NCBI GenBank assembly: GCA_945862145.1
Contig: CAMAXE010000001.1
Coordinates: 248,001-312,000 of the forward strand
Length of the DNA: 64,000 nucleotides
From: Klebsiella pneumoniae
Lineage (GTDB): Bacteria; Pseudomonadota; Gammaproteobacteria; Pseudomonadales; UBA5518
Direction: 5' to 3'
Positions 37,560 through 46,878 of the stretch are shown one piece after another. The notes beneath the pieces were generated by a model. It was not told the DNA's origin and did not search any database. It was given only the letters and a program-made list of their open reading frames with translations. Each line of letters starts with the position of its first letter. Position 1 is the stretch's first letter. Both the position numbers and the translations under genes were made by a program.

Positions 37560-38395
37560 GAGGGCGGGGTGTTGCGGTTTACATCTGGCTTGCGCTTGGC
37601 TATGTGTTTTTTTATCTGCCAATTGTCTTGCTGGTGGCAAATTCGTTCAACGCGTCGCGTATCGGATCGCATTGGGGCGGGTTCTCGCTGCACTGGTATC
37701 GGCAGTTGCTAGCGGATCAGCAGATCCTTCACTCGGCGTGGCTCAGCGTGCAAATTGCGTTCTTCAGCGCGTGTGGCGCCACGGTGCTTGGCGGCTTCGC
37801 GGGGCTTGCGCTCGGCAGGATGGGGAAGTTCCGCGGCCGCACCGCTCTTACCGGCATGGTCGCGGCCCCGCTGGTCATGCCAGAGGTGATCACCGGGCTT
37901 TCGCTGCTGCTGCTATTCGTGAGCATGCGGGCCGTATTCGGGTGGCCGCATGCGCGGGGGGCTTTGACCATCACGATCGCGCACATCACGTTTTGCCTCG
38001 CCTATGTTGCGGTGGTGGTGCAGTCCCGGGTGGTGACCATGGACGCCTCGCTGGAGGAAGCGGCAATGGATCTGGGCGGAAGACCCTTCCGCGTGCTGCT
38101 CGACATCACGATCCCCGGCATCGCGCCCGCCCTGCTGTCAGGTTGGTTGTTGTCGTTCACGCTCTCGCTCGATGATCTGGTCATTTCCAGTTTCGTCAGC
38201 GGCCCGGGGGCCAATACCCTGCCGATGTTGATTTTCTCGAAGGTGAAGCTGGGTATCACTCCCGACATCAACGCACTGGCAGCGCTCATCATCGGGGTGG
38301 TTACTCTGGTCGTGAGTATCGCCGGCGGCTGGATGTTCGCCCAGCAACGGCAGGCGCTGGTGCTGCAGCGCCAGCAGCGCGCGGAGCGACCCTGA
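37556..38395 (+). CDS. Polyamine-type ABC transporter permease 2 (PotC/PotI-like)
   Basis: 279 residues, starting at a GTG overlapping the first permease. Six membrane segments and the EAA-loop motif EEAAMDLGGRPFRVLLDITIPGI near residue 163 are present. SFTLSLDDLVISSFVSGPG is the PotC/PotI-type stretch that follows. It completes the PotFABC-like uptake system. The TPR-sulfotransferase gene starts 2 bases after its stop and may be read through from this operon. Confidence 0.92.
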   Translation: MRGRGVAVYIWLALGYVFFYLPIVLLVANSFNASRIGSHWGGFSLHWYRQLLADQQILHSAWLSVQIAFFSACGATVLGGFAGLALGRMGKFRGRTALTGMVAAPLVMPEVITGLSLLLLFVSMRAVFGWPHARGALTITIAHITFCLAYVAVVVQSRVVTMDASLEEAAMDLGGRPFRVLLDITIPGIAPALLSGWLLSFTLSLDDLVISSFVSGPGANTLPMLIFSKVKLGITPDINALAALIIGVVTLVVSIAGGWMFAQQRQALVLQRQQRAERP

Positions 38396-38397
38396 GC

Positions 38398-40386
38398 GTG
38401 CCGGCGGACGACGGATCAAGGGCGGTTTTCGAGGAGGCCTTGCAGCGCCTCGCCGACGGCGACGCACCGGGTGCCGAGGCGATCTGCCGCTCTGCGCTCG
38501 ATTCCCGTCCCGCCGATGTCAACCTGCTCGGGCTTCTGGGGGCGATCCTGCTCCGCTTGCAACGCCATGGGGATGCCGAGCTAAGCCTGCGACACACGGT
38601 TGAACTTGCCCCCACTTTTGCCAAACCCTGGGAGGACCTCGGGCTACTGCTGCTGGAGCAGGAGCGGCTGGGCGAGGCGATCGAATGCCTGCAGCGTGCC
38701 GTGCGGCTCGACCCTTCGCTTGAACTGGCGCACTTCAACCTCGGGAAGGCGCTTGCCGCGAATGGCCAGGGCACGGAGGCAGATGCAGCCTTCGAGACGG
38801 CGTTTGCGCTTTCACCCCTGCGCAAACTCCTGGCCGATGCGGTTCTCGCCCAGCGGCAAGGGCGCATGCCAGAGGCCGAACGGCTGTGCCGGCGCGTGCT
38901 GCAGGAAGAGCCCTCCAACGTCGATGCGCTGCGGTTATTGGCGATGTGTGCGCTGGCTGCAGGCCGGGCTCCGGAGGGTGAGCGACTGTTGCGGCGTGCG
39001 CTTGCGCTGGCACCGGATTACGGCACGGCACTGATCGACCTTGGACGCTTGCTAAAGGACCAGGACCGATTTCCGGAGGCGCTCGGCGTGTTCGGGCGCG
39101 CAGTGGAGATTGAGCCGGGCAACGCGCAGGGACATTTCCTGCTGGGCGCCACGCTTGCGCAGATCTCACGCACCGCCGATGCGCTCGCGTCCTACGCGCT
39201 GGCGCTCCGGCTGCAGCCGCGTAACGCCGCCGCCTGGCTCGGGATGGGTCATGTGCTGAAGACACTCGGACGTACGGAGGAGGGCGTGGCAGCCTATCGC
39301 CGCTGCATCGAATTGCGCCCGGACAACGGGGAGAGCTGGTGGAGCTTGGCGAACCTGAAGACCTACCGCTTCAGCGCAGATGACGTGGCACATATGCGTG
39401 CACGTGCGGATTCACCCGAGGCCGACCCGGGTTCACGGGCCAATTTCCTGTTTGCACTGGCCAAGGCGGGCGAGGATCGGGGCGATCTCGTGCAGGCATG
39501 GTCGGACTACCGCGAGGGCAACCGCTGCCAGCGTGCGCTGGTGAGCTACGACCCGGTGCAAACCGAGCAGATGAACACGGCGATCATCCAGGTCTTTGAC
39601 GCCGAGTTTTTTGCGGCCCGAAAAGGCTGGGGGGACCCGGACCGGGCGCCGATTTTCGTGCTCGGGCTGCCACGTTCGGGTTCCACCCTGATCGAGCAGA
39701 TACTGGCGAGCCACAGCGCGGTGGAAGGCACGGCGGAGCTGCCCTACATCGGCCGCCTGGCGAGCGCACTCAGCCGTAATCGCGCTGATGGCATCAACTA
39801 CCCCGAGGCGGCCCGCGAGATAGACGCCCGTCACGCGAGCGCACTCGGCGCGGAGTACCTTGCGCGGACGGCGCCGCACCGCGAGTTGGGCCGACGCCAT
39901 TTCGTCGACAAGATGCCGAACAATTTCCCCAATGTCGGGTTGATCCATCTCGCACTGCCCAACGCGCTCGTCATCGACGCCCGCCGCGACCCGCTGGATA
40001 CCTGCGTCGCCAATTTCCGTCAGCTCTACGCCAAAGGGCAGGCATTCAGTTACGACCTGGCTGAACTCGGGGAGTACTGGCTGCAGTACGAGCGCCTCAT
40101 GGATCATTGGGAGCAGGTGTTGCCGGGGCGCGTGCTGCGCGTTGATCACGAGGCATTGGTCAACGATCTCGACGGACAGGTTGCGCGTCTGCTCGCCTAC
40201 TGCGGGCTTCCCTTCGAACCGGGTTGTTTGCGTTTCTGGGAGACCGAGCGTGCTATCCGCACCGCGAGCTCCGAGCAGGTCCGGCAACCGATCTACACCG
40301 ATTCGGTGGGGCAGTGGCGGCGTTATGCATCGGAACTCGACGAATTGATCGAAGTGCTCGGTCCCCGGGCGCCGCACATCGCCTAG
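38398..40386 (+). CDS. TPR-repeat protein with C-terminal sulfotransferase domain
   Basis: 662 residues from a GTG. Residues 1-330 hold about nine 34-residue TPR units (for example FAKPWEDLGLLLLEQERLGEAIECLQRAVRLDPS). Residues 415-650 form a sulfotransferase domain: the PAPS 5'-phosphosulfate loop PRSGSTLIEQIL near residue 425, and a later 3'-phosphate region around IDARRDPLDTC. Such fusions transfer sulfate from PAPS to a protein tyrosine, glycan or small molecule. It follows the ABC transporter with a 2-base gap, though a functional link is unclear. Confidence 0.88.
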   Translation: MPADDGSRAVFEEALQRLADGDAPGAEAICRSALDSRPADVNLLGLLGAILLRLQRHGDAELSLRHTVELAPTFAKPWEDLGLLLLEQERLGEAIECLQRAVRLDPSLELAHFNLGKALAANGQGTEADAAFETAFALSPLRKLLADAVLAQRQGRMPEAERLCRRVLQEEPSNVDALRLLAMCALAAGRAPEGERLLRRALALAPDYGTALIDLGRLLKDQDRFPEALGVFGRAVEIEPGNAQGHFLLGATLAQISRTADALASYALALRLQPRNAAAWLGMGHVLKTLGRTEEGVAAYRRCIELRPDNGESWWSLANLKTYRFSADDVAHMRARADSPEADPGSRANFLFALAKAGEDRGDLVQAWSDYREGNRCQRALVSYDPVQTEQMNTAIIQVFDAEFFAARKGWGDPDRAPIFVLGLPRSGSTLIEQILASHSAVEGTAELPYIGRLASALSRNRADGINYPEAAREIDARHASALGAEYLARTAPHRELGRRHFVDKMPNNFPNVGLIHLALPNALVIDARRDPLDTCVANFRQLYAKGQAFSYDLAELGEYWLQYERLMDHWEQVLPGRVLRVDHEALVNDLDGQVARLLAYCGLPFEPGCLRFWETERAIRTASSEQVRQPIYTDSVGQWRRYASELDELIEVLGPRAPHIA

Positions 40387-40397
40387 CAGGGGTGTTA

Positions 40398-41384
40398 TCA
40401 GCTAAGCGCGAAGGGCCATACCTCGAGACCGTGTATGGCATTGCGTACATCGCCGCTCAGGACCACCGAGAGCGTGCTGCGTCGGCTTTCGAGGTCGTGG
40501 AGGGTGATGGTCGAGGGCGAACTCCCGGAGGCCACGGTGTGCGCGTCGATCAGGCAGAGTCCGCGCGCAAAGCCCGGGCGTGCCACGCGCGACTCGTCGG
40601 CCGCGCCAGCGTGCAAAAGCGCGGGATCGAGCGCAGGCATGGCAAAGCAAAGCCGCTGGTCTCCACGCAACACACAGAGCCGGTCGGCGGCGGTGTCGTT
40701 GTAGATCAGGCCCTGCGCAAGCGGTCTGGCGTTGTGCGCGCCTGCCGGCAGCGCCGCCACCTTGCGGACCTCGCGGCCGTCGTAACGGAGCAGGCCGCAA
40801 ACATGTAGCCCGCTCAGATACATGCCCGTCTCGTCGCAGAACACATTGTTCAGATGAAGCTCGTTGCGCGGCGCCGGAGCCTGTGGCGCCATCGGGTCGA
40901 AGGGAATGCCGCGGTAGCCGATGCCGTCGAAATCAAAGCGCATGCCCCAGCTGAAGCGCTGCTCGTCGAGATCAAAGCCAAGCACCGCATCGAAACCCGT
41001 CGAACTCAGATACAGCCGCCGTCGGTGCACATGGATCTCATGGCAGTGGCGCAGGCAGGGACTGCGCCAGGCGCCGAGCGGTCTGAAGGATGCGTCGAAG
41101 GCGAACAACTCGTCGCTGGCGGCGATGTACACGGTGTCGCCGTCAAAGGCGATCCCGCGCAAACCCCGGTCCCAGCCGCGCCCGCTCCAGTCGATATCAC
41201 TGCGGTTCCAGTCCAGAACCTGCCGCACCCGTTCGCGGGCCAGATCAACCAGGTACACGCCACCATGGCTCTCGCCCTGACGCGAGCCACGCACCACGGA
41301 GGTGGCGATCAGAACAGTCATTTGCGGCTGTACCGGTGCAGGGGCATTGGTTACTATCGGGACCTGCCGCGTGAAAGCATTCAA
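40398..41384 (-). CDS. Uncharacterised beta-propeller-like protein (resembles TIGR03032/DUF4915 group)
   Basis: 328 residues from an ATG at 41384; an internal ATG at 41321 opening TVLIATSVVRGS is an alternative. The body shows repeating strand units such as GLRGIAFDGDTVYIAASDELFAFDASF and HEIHVHRRRLYLSSTGFDAVLGFDL. HLNNVFCDETGMYLSG is like the TIGR03032 group, which often sits next to TPR/sulfotransferase genes. No signal peptide. It converges on the TPR-sulfotransferase gene and is divergent from the TonB receptor. Function unknown. Confidence 0.6.
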   Translation of the reverse strand: MNAFTRQVPIVTNAPAPVQPQMTVLIATSVVRGSRQGESHGGVYLVDLARERVRQVLDWNRSDIDWSGRGWDRGLRGIAFDGDTVYIAASDELFAFDASFRPLGAWRSPCLRHCHEIHVHRRRLYLSSTGFDAVLGFDLDEQRFSWGMRFDFDGIGYRGIPFDPMAPQAPAPRNELHLNNVFCDETGMYLSGLHVCGLLRYDGREVRKVAALPAGAHNARPLAQGLIYNDTAADRLCVLRGDQRLCFAMPALDPALLHAGAADESRVARPGFARGLCLIDAHTVASGSSPSTITLHDLESRRSTLSVVLSGDVRNAIHGLEVWPFALS

Positions 41385-41413
41385 GGATAACGATACACGA
41401 GGACGGGGATAAC

Positions 41414-43807
41414 ATGGACCAGATCAGGAAAGACTGCACGAACGCGCCGGCGCGCCGCAAGGCACTTGCAATCGCGGTTTCGGCAACGGCGGCACTTTTC
41501 GGTGCCCAATCCGCAACAGCCGAGCTTGAGGAAATCATCGTTACCGCGACCAAGCGGTCCGAGAATCTCCAGAACATCGCGCAGTCTGTTCAGGCGTTCA
41601 CCACCGATGACATCCGCACGCAGCGCCTGATCGGTATCGACGACTACAGCAAGAAAATCCCCGCCCTGTCGTTTGTGAACCGCGAGCCCGGCGGGCTCTC
41701 CATCGTATTCCGCGGTGTGTCGGTGTCTGGCCTTGCCTTCGGCGAGAACGCTTCGAGCAGCGTCTACCTCGACGAACAGCCCGTAACGGCCTCCGGGCGC
41801 AACATCAACCCGCGTCTGATCGACATCGAGCGCCTCGAGGCGCTCTCCGGCCCTCAGGGCACGCTTTTTGGCGATTCCTCGCAGTCGGGTGCGCTGCGGA
41901 TCATCACCAACAAGCCCGATGCCGACGCGGCCTCGGCCTGGCTCGAGGCGGAGGTCAATGGCTACGAGGAAGGGGATGCCGGTTACGACCTGAGCGGCAT
42001 GGCCAACGTGCCGCTGGTCCCGGGCAAGCTCGCGCTGCGGCTGGTGGGCTTCTCGGTGCACGAGGCGGGCTACATCGACAACGTGAAGCGCCCGAGCCTG
42101 GGCGGCACCTTCGACAACGCGGCCGTCGCCGAGGACGACGTCAACTCCGCCGACATCTACGGTGGTCGGGCGCAGTTACGCTGGTTCGTGAACGAGGACT
42201 GGACCGCAGATTTCACGGGGATCTTCGAGCACAAGAGTGTCCATGGTTTCTCCGACATCAACCGCAACACCGATCTCGGCGATCTCGAGCAGCGCCGCTA
42301 CGAGAATGAATCAACCCAGGACGAGTGGTACCAGCTGGCGCTCACGATTGAAGGGCCTGTGGCGGGGCTGGATGGCACTTTCGCGGTATCGTATTTCGAC
42401 CGTGACTTCCGCTACGAGGCCGATGCCACTGATTACGAGTTCAGCCTGCAGCGGAGCTCCTGCGGTCGATATCCCGGTGCGTGCGCGGGGGCTTTCGGCG
42501 AGCCGGGCTCTTACTCGTTCTACGACTTTGGCGGCGATCCGCAGGGCTATGCCACCAACCGCGAGACAACCAAACGCTGGTCGATGGAGTCACGTGTGGC
42601 AACGCCCGGCGACAGCACCAGTCGCTGGAGCGGCGTCGCTGGTGTGTTCTACAACAAGGAGAAGGGCAAGACCTTGTTCCGCTCCTACGCGCGTGGCTTC
42701 GGCGACACGGATTTTTTCTCGTACCTGAACTATCTCGCCTATGTCGGAAACGGGAGCTACAAAGATCCGACCGACAACTGGTGGGTAGGTGCCTACGACC
42801 GGGAGTTGGAGCAAAAAGCCGTCTTCGGCGAGCTGAGCTTTGCCCTGACCGAGCGGCTCTCGATTACGGCGGGAGGTCGGTGGTACGACGTCAGCGACGA
42901 CTTCTACCTGGTGAACGGCGGCATTCAGGATGGCTGGCCCGACCCGAACGAAGCGCCCATTTACACCAATGTCGATGTGGGCTCCGGCGCCTCGGGCACA
43001 GTAGGTAAATTGAGCCTCAAGTGGCAGATCACCGATGACCATATGGTCTATGCGACCTACTCAGAGGGTTTTCGCGGCGGCGGCGGCAATCCCATTCGCC
43101 GTGATTCCAAGCTGCCGACGACCTTCGATGCGGACTTCCTCTACAACTACGAAGTCGGCGCCAAGACCACGTGGCTTGACGGGATCATGCGCTTCAACCT
43201 GACCGCCTATCACATGGACTGGATCGACATCCAGGTTCAGGTCGAGGACCCGAGGCCGGCGATCTACGCACTGGCGTTCGTGAACTTCCCCGAGGCGACC
43301 ATCGATGGCATCGAGGTTGAGTTGCAGTGGATGCTGACCGACAACCTTGAGTTCAATGCCTCGATGGCCCGGCTCGATGCCCAGATTTCGAAGACTTCCA
43401 CCTTGTTTCCCCGCAGTCCCTATCCGTTCACGGTGTCGAAGGGCACCACGCTGCCGGTATCCCCGGATTTCAAGGCGAACCTGTCCCTGCAATACAACCT
43501 GCCGCAGCAGATTTTCGGCGCTGATCCCTATGCGCGTGTCGATTACAGCTACACGGGTGAGTCTTACAACTCGGTGGGTAGCGAGGCGGTAATCGCGGAC
43601 AGTCCGCCGGCGCGTCAGGACAACTACATGCTTCTGGATATCGGCCTTGGCCTGGATGCAGAGGGCTGGAATGCGCAGTTCTTTATCGAAAACCTTCTCG
43701 ATGAGCGCGCGGAGCAGTTTTTCAACAACCGTTGGGGGACGAGCCGGCTTTCGATCAACCCTCCGCGCTCGCTCGGTGTGTCGTTTCGTAAGAATTTCGA
43801 TTTATAG
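41414..43807 (+). CDS. TonB-dependent outer-membrane receptor
   Basis: 797 residues. A signal peptide ends near residue 37 (SATA), followed by a TonB box EEIIVTATKR. The plug domain runs to about residue 160 (GVSVSGLAFGENASSSVYLDEQPV), then a 22-strand barrel whose last strand ends PRSLGVSFRKNFDL with a terminal hydrophobic residue. It imports a large or scarce ligand using TonB energy. The OAR/ferric-siderophore-like plug is common in marine gammaproteobacteria using complex substrates. GGGGA precedes the ATG. The divergent neighbour is 29 bases away. Confidence 0.92.
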   Translation: MDQIRKDCTNAPARRKALAIAVSATAALFGAQSATAELEEIIVTATKRSENLQNIAQSVQAFTTDDIRTQRLIGIDDYSKKIPALSFVNREPGGLSIVFRGVSVSGLAFGENASSSVYLDEQPVTASGRNINPRLIDIERLEALSGPQGTLFGDSSQSGALRIITNKPDADAASAWLEAEVNGYEEGDAGYDLSGMANVPLVPGKLALRLVGFSVHEAGYIDNVKRPSLGGTFDNAAVAEDDVNSADIYGGRAQLRWFVNEDWTADFTGIFEHKSVHGFSDINRNTDLGDLEQRRYENESTQDEWYQLALTIEGPVAGLDGTFAVSYFDRDFRYEADATDYEFSLQRSSCGRYPGACAGAFGEPGSYSFYDFGGDPQGYATNRETTKRWSMESRVATPGDSTSRWSGVAGVFYNKEKGKTLFRSYARGFGDTDFFSYLNYLAYVGNGSYKDPTDNWWVGAYDRELEQKAVFGELSFALTERLSITAGGRWYDVSDDFYLVNGGIQDGWPDPNEAPIYTNVDVGSGASGTVGKLSLKWQITDDHMVYATYSEGFRGGGGNPIRRDSKLPTTFDADFLYNYEVGAKTTWLDGIMRFNLTAYHMDWIDIQVQVEDPRPAIYALAFVNFPEATIDGIEVELQWMLTDNLEFNASMARLDAQISKTSTLFPRSPYPFTVSKGTTLPVSPDFKANLSLQYNLPQQIFGADPYARVDYSYTGESYNSVGSEAVIADSPPARQDNYMLLDIGLGLDAEGWNAQFFIENLLDERAEQFFNNRWGTSRLSINPPRSLGVSFRKNFDL

Positions 43808-43834
43808 GCAGCGGTTGGCATCTTTCTTGATTGC

Positions 43835-43856
43835 TCGCAGGTCCCGGGACCCGCGA
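43835..43856. repeat. 22-base palindrome overlapping a ribosome-binding site
   Basis: TCGCAGGTCCC and GGGACCCGCGA pair with one mismatch, with no loop. The centre GGTCCCGGGACC (43840-43851) is perfect. The right arm abuts the GAGGAC sequence (43855-43860) that would serve the small gene at 43867. It could be an operator or a hairpin that hides the ribosome-binding site. Confidence 0.45.
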
Positions 43857-43866
43857 GGACGTTTTC

Positions 43867-44103
43867 ATGACACCTGGACTGCTCGAGCCGTTGCGTCACG
43901 CGATCCTTTGTGCCCAGCAGTTCCCCGATCCGGCGCTGCACCGGCTCGCGGTACGCCGTTTCCTGAGTGCGAACCGACGGCTCCGACGTGAATCCCCGGT
44001 ATCACGCCAGCGGCTGGAAGCCGATCTTTTCGACATGCTGCCCAGCGACTGGCCCCTCTGGGTGGAGACCCGCAGGCCCCTCAGGCTATCTCGCGCACAC
44101 TGA
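43867..44103 (+). CDS. Small hypothetical protein (78 residues)
   Basis: A frame of 78 residues from an ATG, with GAGGAC 6 bases upstream, just after the TonB receptor. The product is helical in appearance and Arg/Leu-rich (LHRLAVRRFLSANRRLRRES). No family recognised. Its last 23 bases overlap the convergent gene, and it may be spurious. Confidence 0.4.
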   Translation: MTPGLLEPLRHAILCAQQFPDPALHRLAVRRFLSANRRLRRESPVSRQRLEADLFDMLPSDWPLWVETRRPLRLSRAH

Positions 44104-45328
44104 ATCTGAGCCCGGCGCGCGATATCAGGCGCGCCAGCAGCGGCTCGGCCATGCAGGAGGCAGGGGTCCAGCTCCCACCGGCGGTGGGGACATCGTCTTG
44201 TGCGAGGCACAACGCACATTCCGCGATCATCCGCGCCGTGGACGCATAGCCCGGATCCAGCGAAGCCCCTACGGTGGCCACCAGTTGCGGTGAAACGCCG
44301 GTCTCCGCCAGAAAATCGATCTCGTAGAACCCCGACTCGCGCGCCTTGCGATCAGGGCCTTCCCCGGGTGCGGGCAGCAGCCTGCGCAGCAGGGATCGGG
44401 TGGGTCCAAATGCGGCCATTCCCATGAACGTCCCCAGTCCGCCCGCCATGAGCCAGGCCCGCGCGCGACCTGCGGATCCGCGCCCCGTGCTCATGGATTC
44501 CTCATAACGAAAGTCCTTTCCCCACGGAAACCCGAGCAGCGCGTTGCTGCGCCGCAGGATCTTGGTGTTGATGGTCGCCATCACGAAGGGCGCGGTCCAA
44601 ACCCCCAGTTCCCTCTGGAAACCCATGCCCAGTTCGGCACGCGCGCGCGGGGCGCCGAGTGCCGGGGGTAGCAGCGAGTTGGCATCGCCCGACATCCGTC
44701 GCAGGCGCGGACTTGCAGCGGCTTCTTCGACGGCATTCAGCAGGCTCGCGTAGGTGCCCCCGCTGAATGCGCCCTGCAATTTGCGCACCACGCCGCGAAC
44801 CACCCCTGCCGGCGGTGTACCCCGCTGCGCCAGGGTGCGCTGCAGAAACCAGACACCCATGTCGAAGGGAACCGAGTCGAAGCCGCAGCAGTGCACGATC
44901 CGCGCGCCCGTGCGACGGGCCGTTGCATCGACGTCGGCAATCATCTGGTGGATCCACTGGGTTTCGCCCGTGAGATCGCAGTAATCCGTGCCCGCCTCAG
45001 CGCAGGCCCGCACGAGTGGCGTACCAAACAGCGCATAAGGCCCCACCGTCGAAAGCAAAACCCGCGTAGACGCCGCCAGCCGCGCGAGCGATGCGGCGTC
45101 ATCAAGGCTTGCCTCGAGGACCGGCAACGTGGCGGCGGCGAATCCCGGAACCAGCGACTCCAGTTCCCGTGCGAGCGTCTGCAGTCGTGCCTTGTTGCGC
45201 CCGGCAATCGCCCAACGAAGGGTCCCGCCGCAGCCTTCGGCGCGCGCCAGGTATTCCGCCACCAGTGAACCCGTGAAGCCCGTTGCGCCCCACAGGATGA
45301 GGTCGAAATCGCGTGCGCCGGGAACCAT
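44081..45328 (-). CDS. Saccharopine dehydrogenase-like NAD(P)-binding protein
   Basis: 415 residues from the ATG at 45328; the longer open frame adds 45 basic residues without conservation. The N-terminal motif LILWGATGFTGSLVAEYLA is a Rossmann loop. The following AIAGRNKARLQTLARELE and FTGSLVAEYLARAEGCGG match saccharopine-dehydrogenase-like oxidoreductases (SCCPDH and trans-acting enoyl reductase relatives). TDYCDLTGETQWIHQMI and HCCGFDSVPFDMG are family-typical. Members reduce membrane or polyketide lipids in mycobacteria; the role here is unknown. Confidence 0.85.
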   Translation of the reverse strand: MVPGARDFDLILWGATGFTGSLVAEYLARAEGCGGTLRWAIAGRNKARLQTLARELESLVPGFAAATLPVLEASLDDAASLARLAASTRVLLSTVGPYALFGTPLVRACAEAGTDYCDLTGETQWIHQMIADVDATARRTGARIVHCCGFDSVPFDMGVWFLQRTLAQRGTPPAGVVRGVVRKLQGAFSGGTYASLLNAVEEAAASPRLRRMSGDANSLLPPALGAPRARAELGMGFQRELGVWTAPFVMATINTKILRRSNALLGFPWGKDFRYEESMSTGRGSAGRARAWLMAGGLGTFMGMAAFGPTRSLLRRLLPAPGEGPDRKARESGFYEIDFLAETGVSPQLVATVGASLDPGYASTARMIAECALCLAQDDVPTAGGSWTPASCMAEPLLARLISRAGLRFSVREIA

Positions 45329-45444
45329 GGAAATCACTCGGGGGCCTGAGGGTGGCGGATGATTGCACCCCCTGTAACGCAGCCGCAAGGCACACGGTCC
45401 TCGGGCGGATATACTGCGGCGGTTAATCGCCCGGGTTGCCAATC

Positions 45445-46878
45445 GTGTCGGTTTCCTCCCCATCGCAAAAAATGCTGCAGCGCGTGGGTCTTCTCGCGGG
45501 GCCCGTCGCGGCCGCGTTGTTTCTGCTGTTCGCGGGTCCCGGTCTGGCGGGGGATGCCAGCGCAGTGGTTGCGGTGGCGATCCTGATGGCCGTCTGGTGG
45601 GTTTCGGAGGCGCTCCCGGTGGGAGTCACGGCGCTGCTTCCGCTGGTCCTGTTGCCCGTCGTCACCGATTTGAGCTTTGCAACGGTATCGCCACCGTATG
45701 CGAGCAGTATCGTGTTCCTGTTCATGGGCGGGATGATGCTGGGGCTCGGTCTCGAGCGCTCGGGGCTGCACCGGCGAATTGCTTTGCGCATGCTGGTCTT
45801 GGTTGGGGCCAGCCCACGCCGCCTGGTGGGCGCTTTCATGCTGGTCACCGCGCTGTTTTCGATGTGGCTCTCGAACTCGGCGACCACGATGATGCTCGCG
45901 CCCATCGGCTTGAGCGTCATTCAGGGCATGCGGGACGAAGGACGCGAGGACACCGGCTTTGCCGCCGCGCTGATGTTGGGTATCGCTTATGCCGCGTCTT
46001 TGGGTGGCATGGGCACGCCGATTGGTACGCCCACCAACCTCGTGATGACGGGTTATGTGCGCTCGCACTACGGCCTCGATATCGGCATGCTCGAATGGAT
46101 GAAACTCGCCCTCCCGGTTCTGCTGATGCTGTTGCCGCTCGCTTGGGCGTGGTTGTGCTTTGGTGCGATCAAGGTATCGGCGCAGGAGTTGCCTGGCGGA
46201 CGCGCGCTGCTGCGCGAGCGCTTGGATGCGCTCGGGCCTGCGCGTCCCATCGAATGGCGCGCCGGTGCCGTGTTCCTCGTCGTGGCGCTGTGTTGGATCA
46301 GCCGCCCGCTGCTCGCGCGCGTGCTCGAGCTGCCGGGGCTCGACGACGGCGTCATTGCCCTTGCCGGTGCCGTGGCGATGTTCCTGGTTCCGGACGGAGG
46401 GGGCAAGGGTGAGCGCCTGATGAATTGGGATGCGGCGCGCGCAATGCCCTGGGACATTCTCCTGCTGCTCGGTGGCGGACTCAGTCTCGCGGCGGCGATC
46501 AGTGCGAGTCACGCGGATGCGCCGATGGCAGCATGGCTGTCGGGCAACGCGATTCCGGGGGGGATCATCCTCATGTTCGCGCTCTCGGCTCTTATCGTGT
46601 TCTCGGGGGAGTTGACCAGCAACGTCGCTGCCGCGGCGGCCATCATGCCGGTGCTGGCAGCGCTGTGCGCGGCGCGCGGGCTGGACCCACTGCCCGTATT
46701 CATGATCGCCATTCTCTCGGCGAGTTGCGGTTTCATGCTTCCTGTTGCCACACCACCCAATGCAATCGCGTATTCAAGCGGCCATGTGCGCATGCCCGAG
46801 ATGCTGCGCGCTGGTCTGGGTCTCAATGTGATGGGCATCAGCGTGATTGTCTGCTGGATGTGGTGGGCTGCCGCATGA
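45445..46878 (+). CDS. DASS-family (SLC13) sodium/carboxylate or sulfate symporter
   Basis: 477 residues from a GTG at 45445; a TTG at 45436 and an ATG at 45472 are alternatives and no strong ribosome-binding site decides. About eleven membrane segments. Two DASS substrate/sodium motifs are visible: LSNSATTMMLAPIG and, near the C-terminus, VATPPNAIAY. The family carries C4-dicarboxylates, citrate or sulfate with Na+. Its stop overlaps the MtnA-like gene by 4 bases, so the two are coupled. TATACT at 45410-45415 is a possible -10 element in the 116-base gap upstream. Confidence 0.88.
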   Translation: MSVSSPSQKMLQRVGLLAGPVAAALFLLFAGPGLAGDASAVVAVAILMAVWWVSEALPVGVTALLPLVLLPVVTDLSFATVSPPYASSIVFLFMGGMMLGLGLERSGLHRRIALRMLVLVGASPRRLVGAFMLVTALFSMWLSNSATTMMLAPIGLSVIQGMRDEGREDTGFAAALMLGIAYAASLGGMGTPIGTPTNLVMTGYVRSHYGLDIGMLEWMKLALPVLLMLLPLAWAWLCFGAIKVSAQELPGGRALLRERLDALGPARPIEWRAGAVFLVVALCWISRPLLARVLELPGLDDGVIALAGAVAMFLVPDGGGKGERLMNWDAARAMPWDILLLLGGGLSLAAAISASHADAPMAAWLSGNAIPGGIILMFALSALIVFSGELTSNVAAAAAIMPVLAALCAARGLDPLPVFMIAILSASCGFMLPVATPPNAIAYSSGHVRMPEMLRAGLGLNVMGISVIVCWMWWAAA

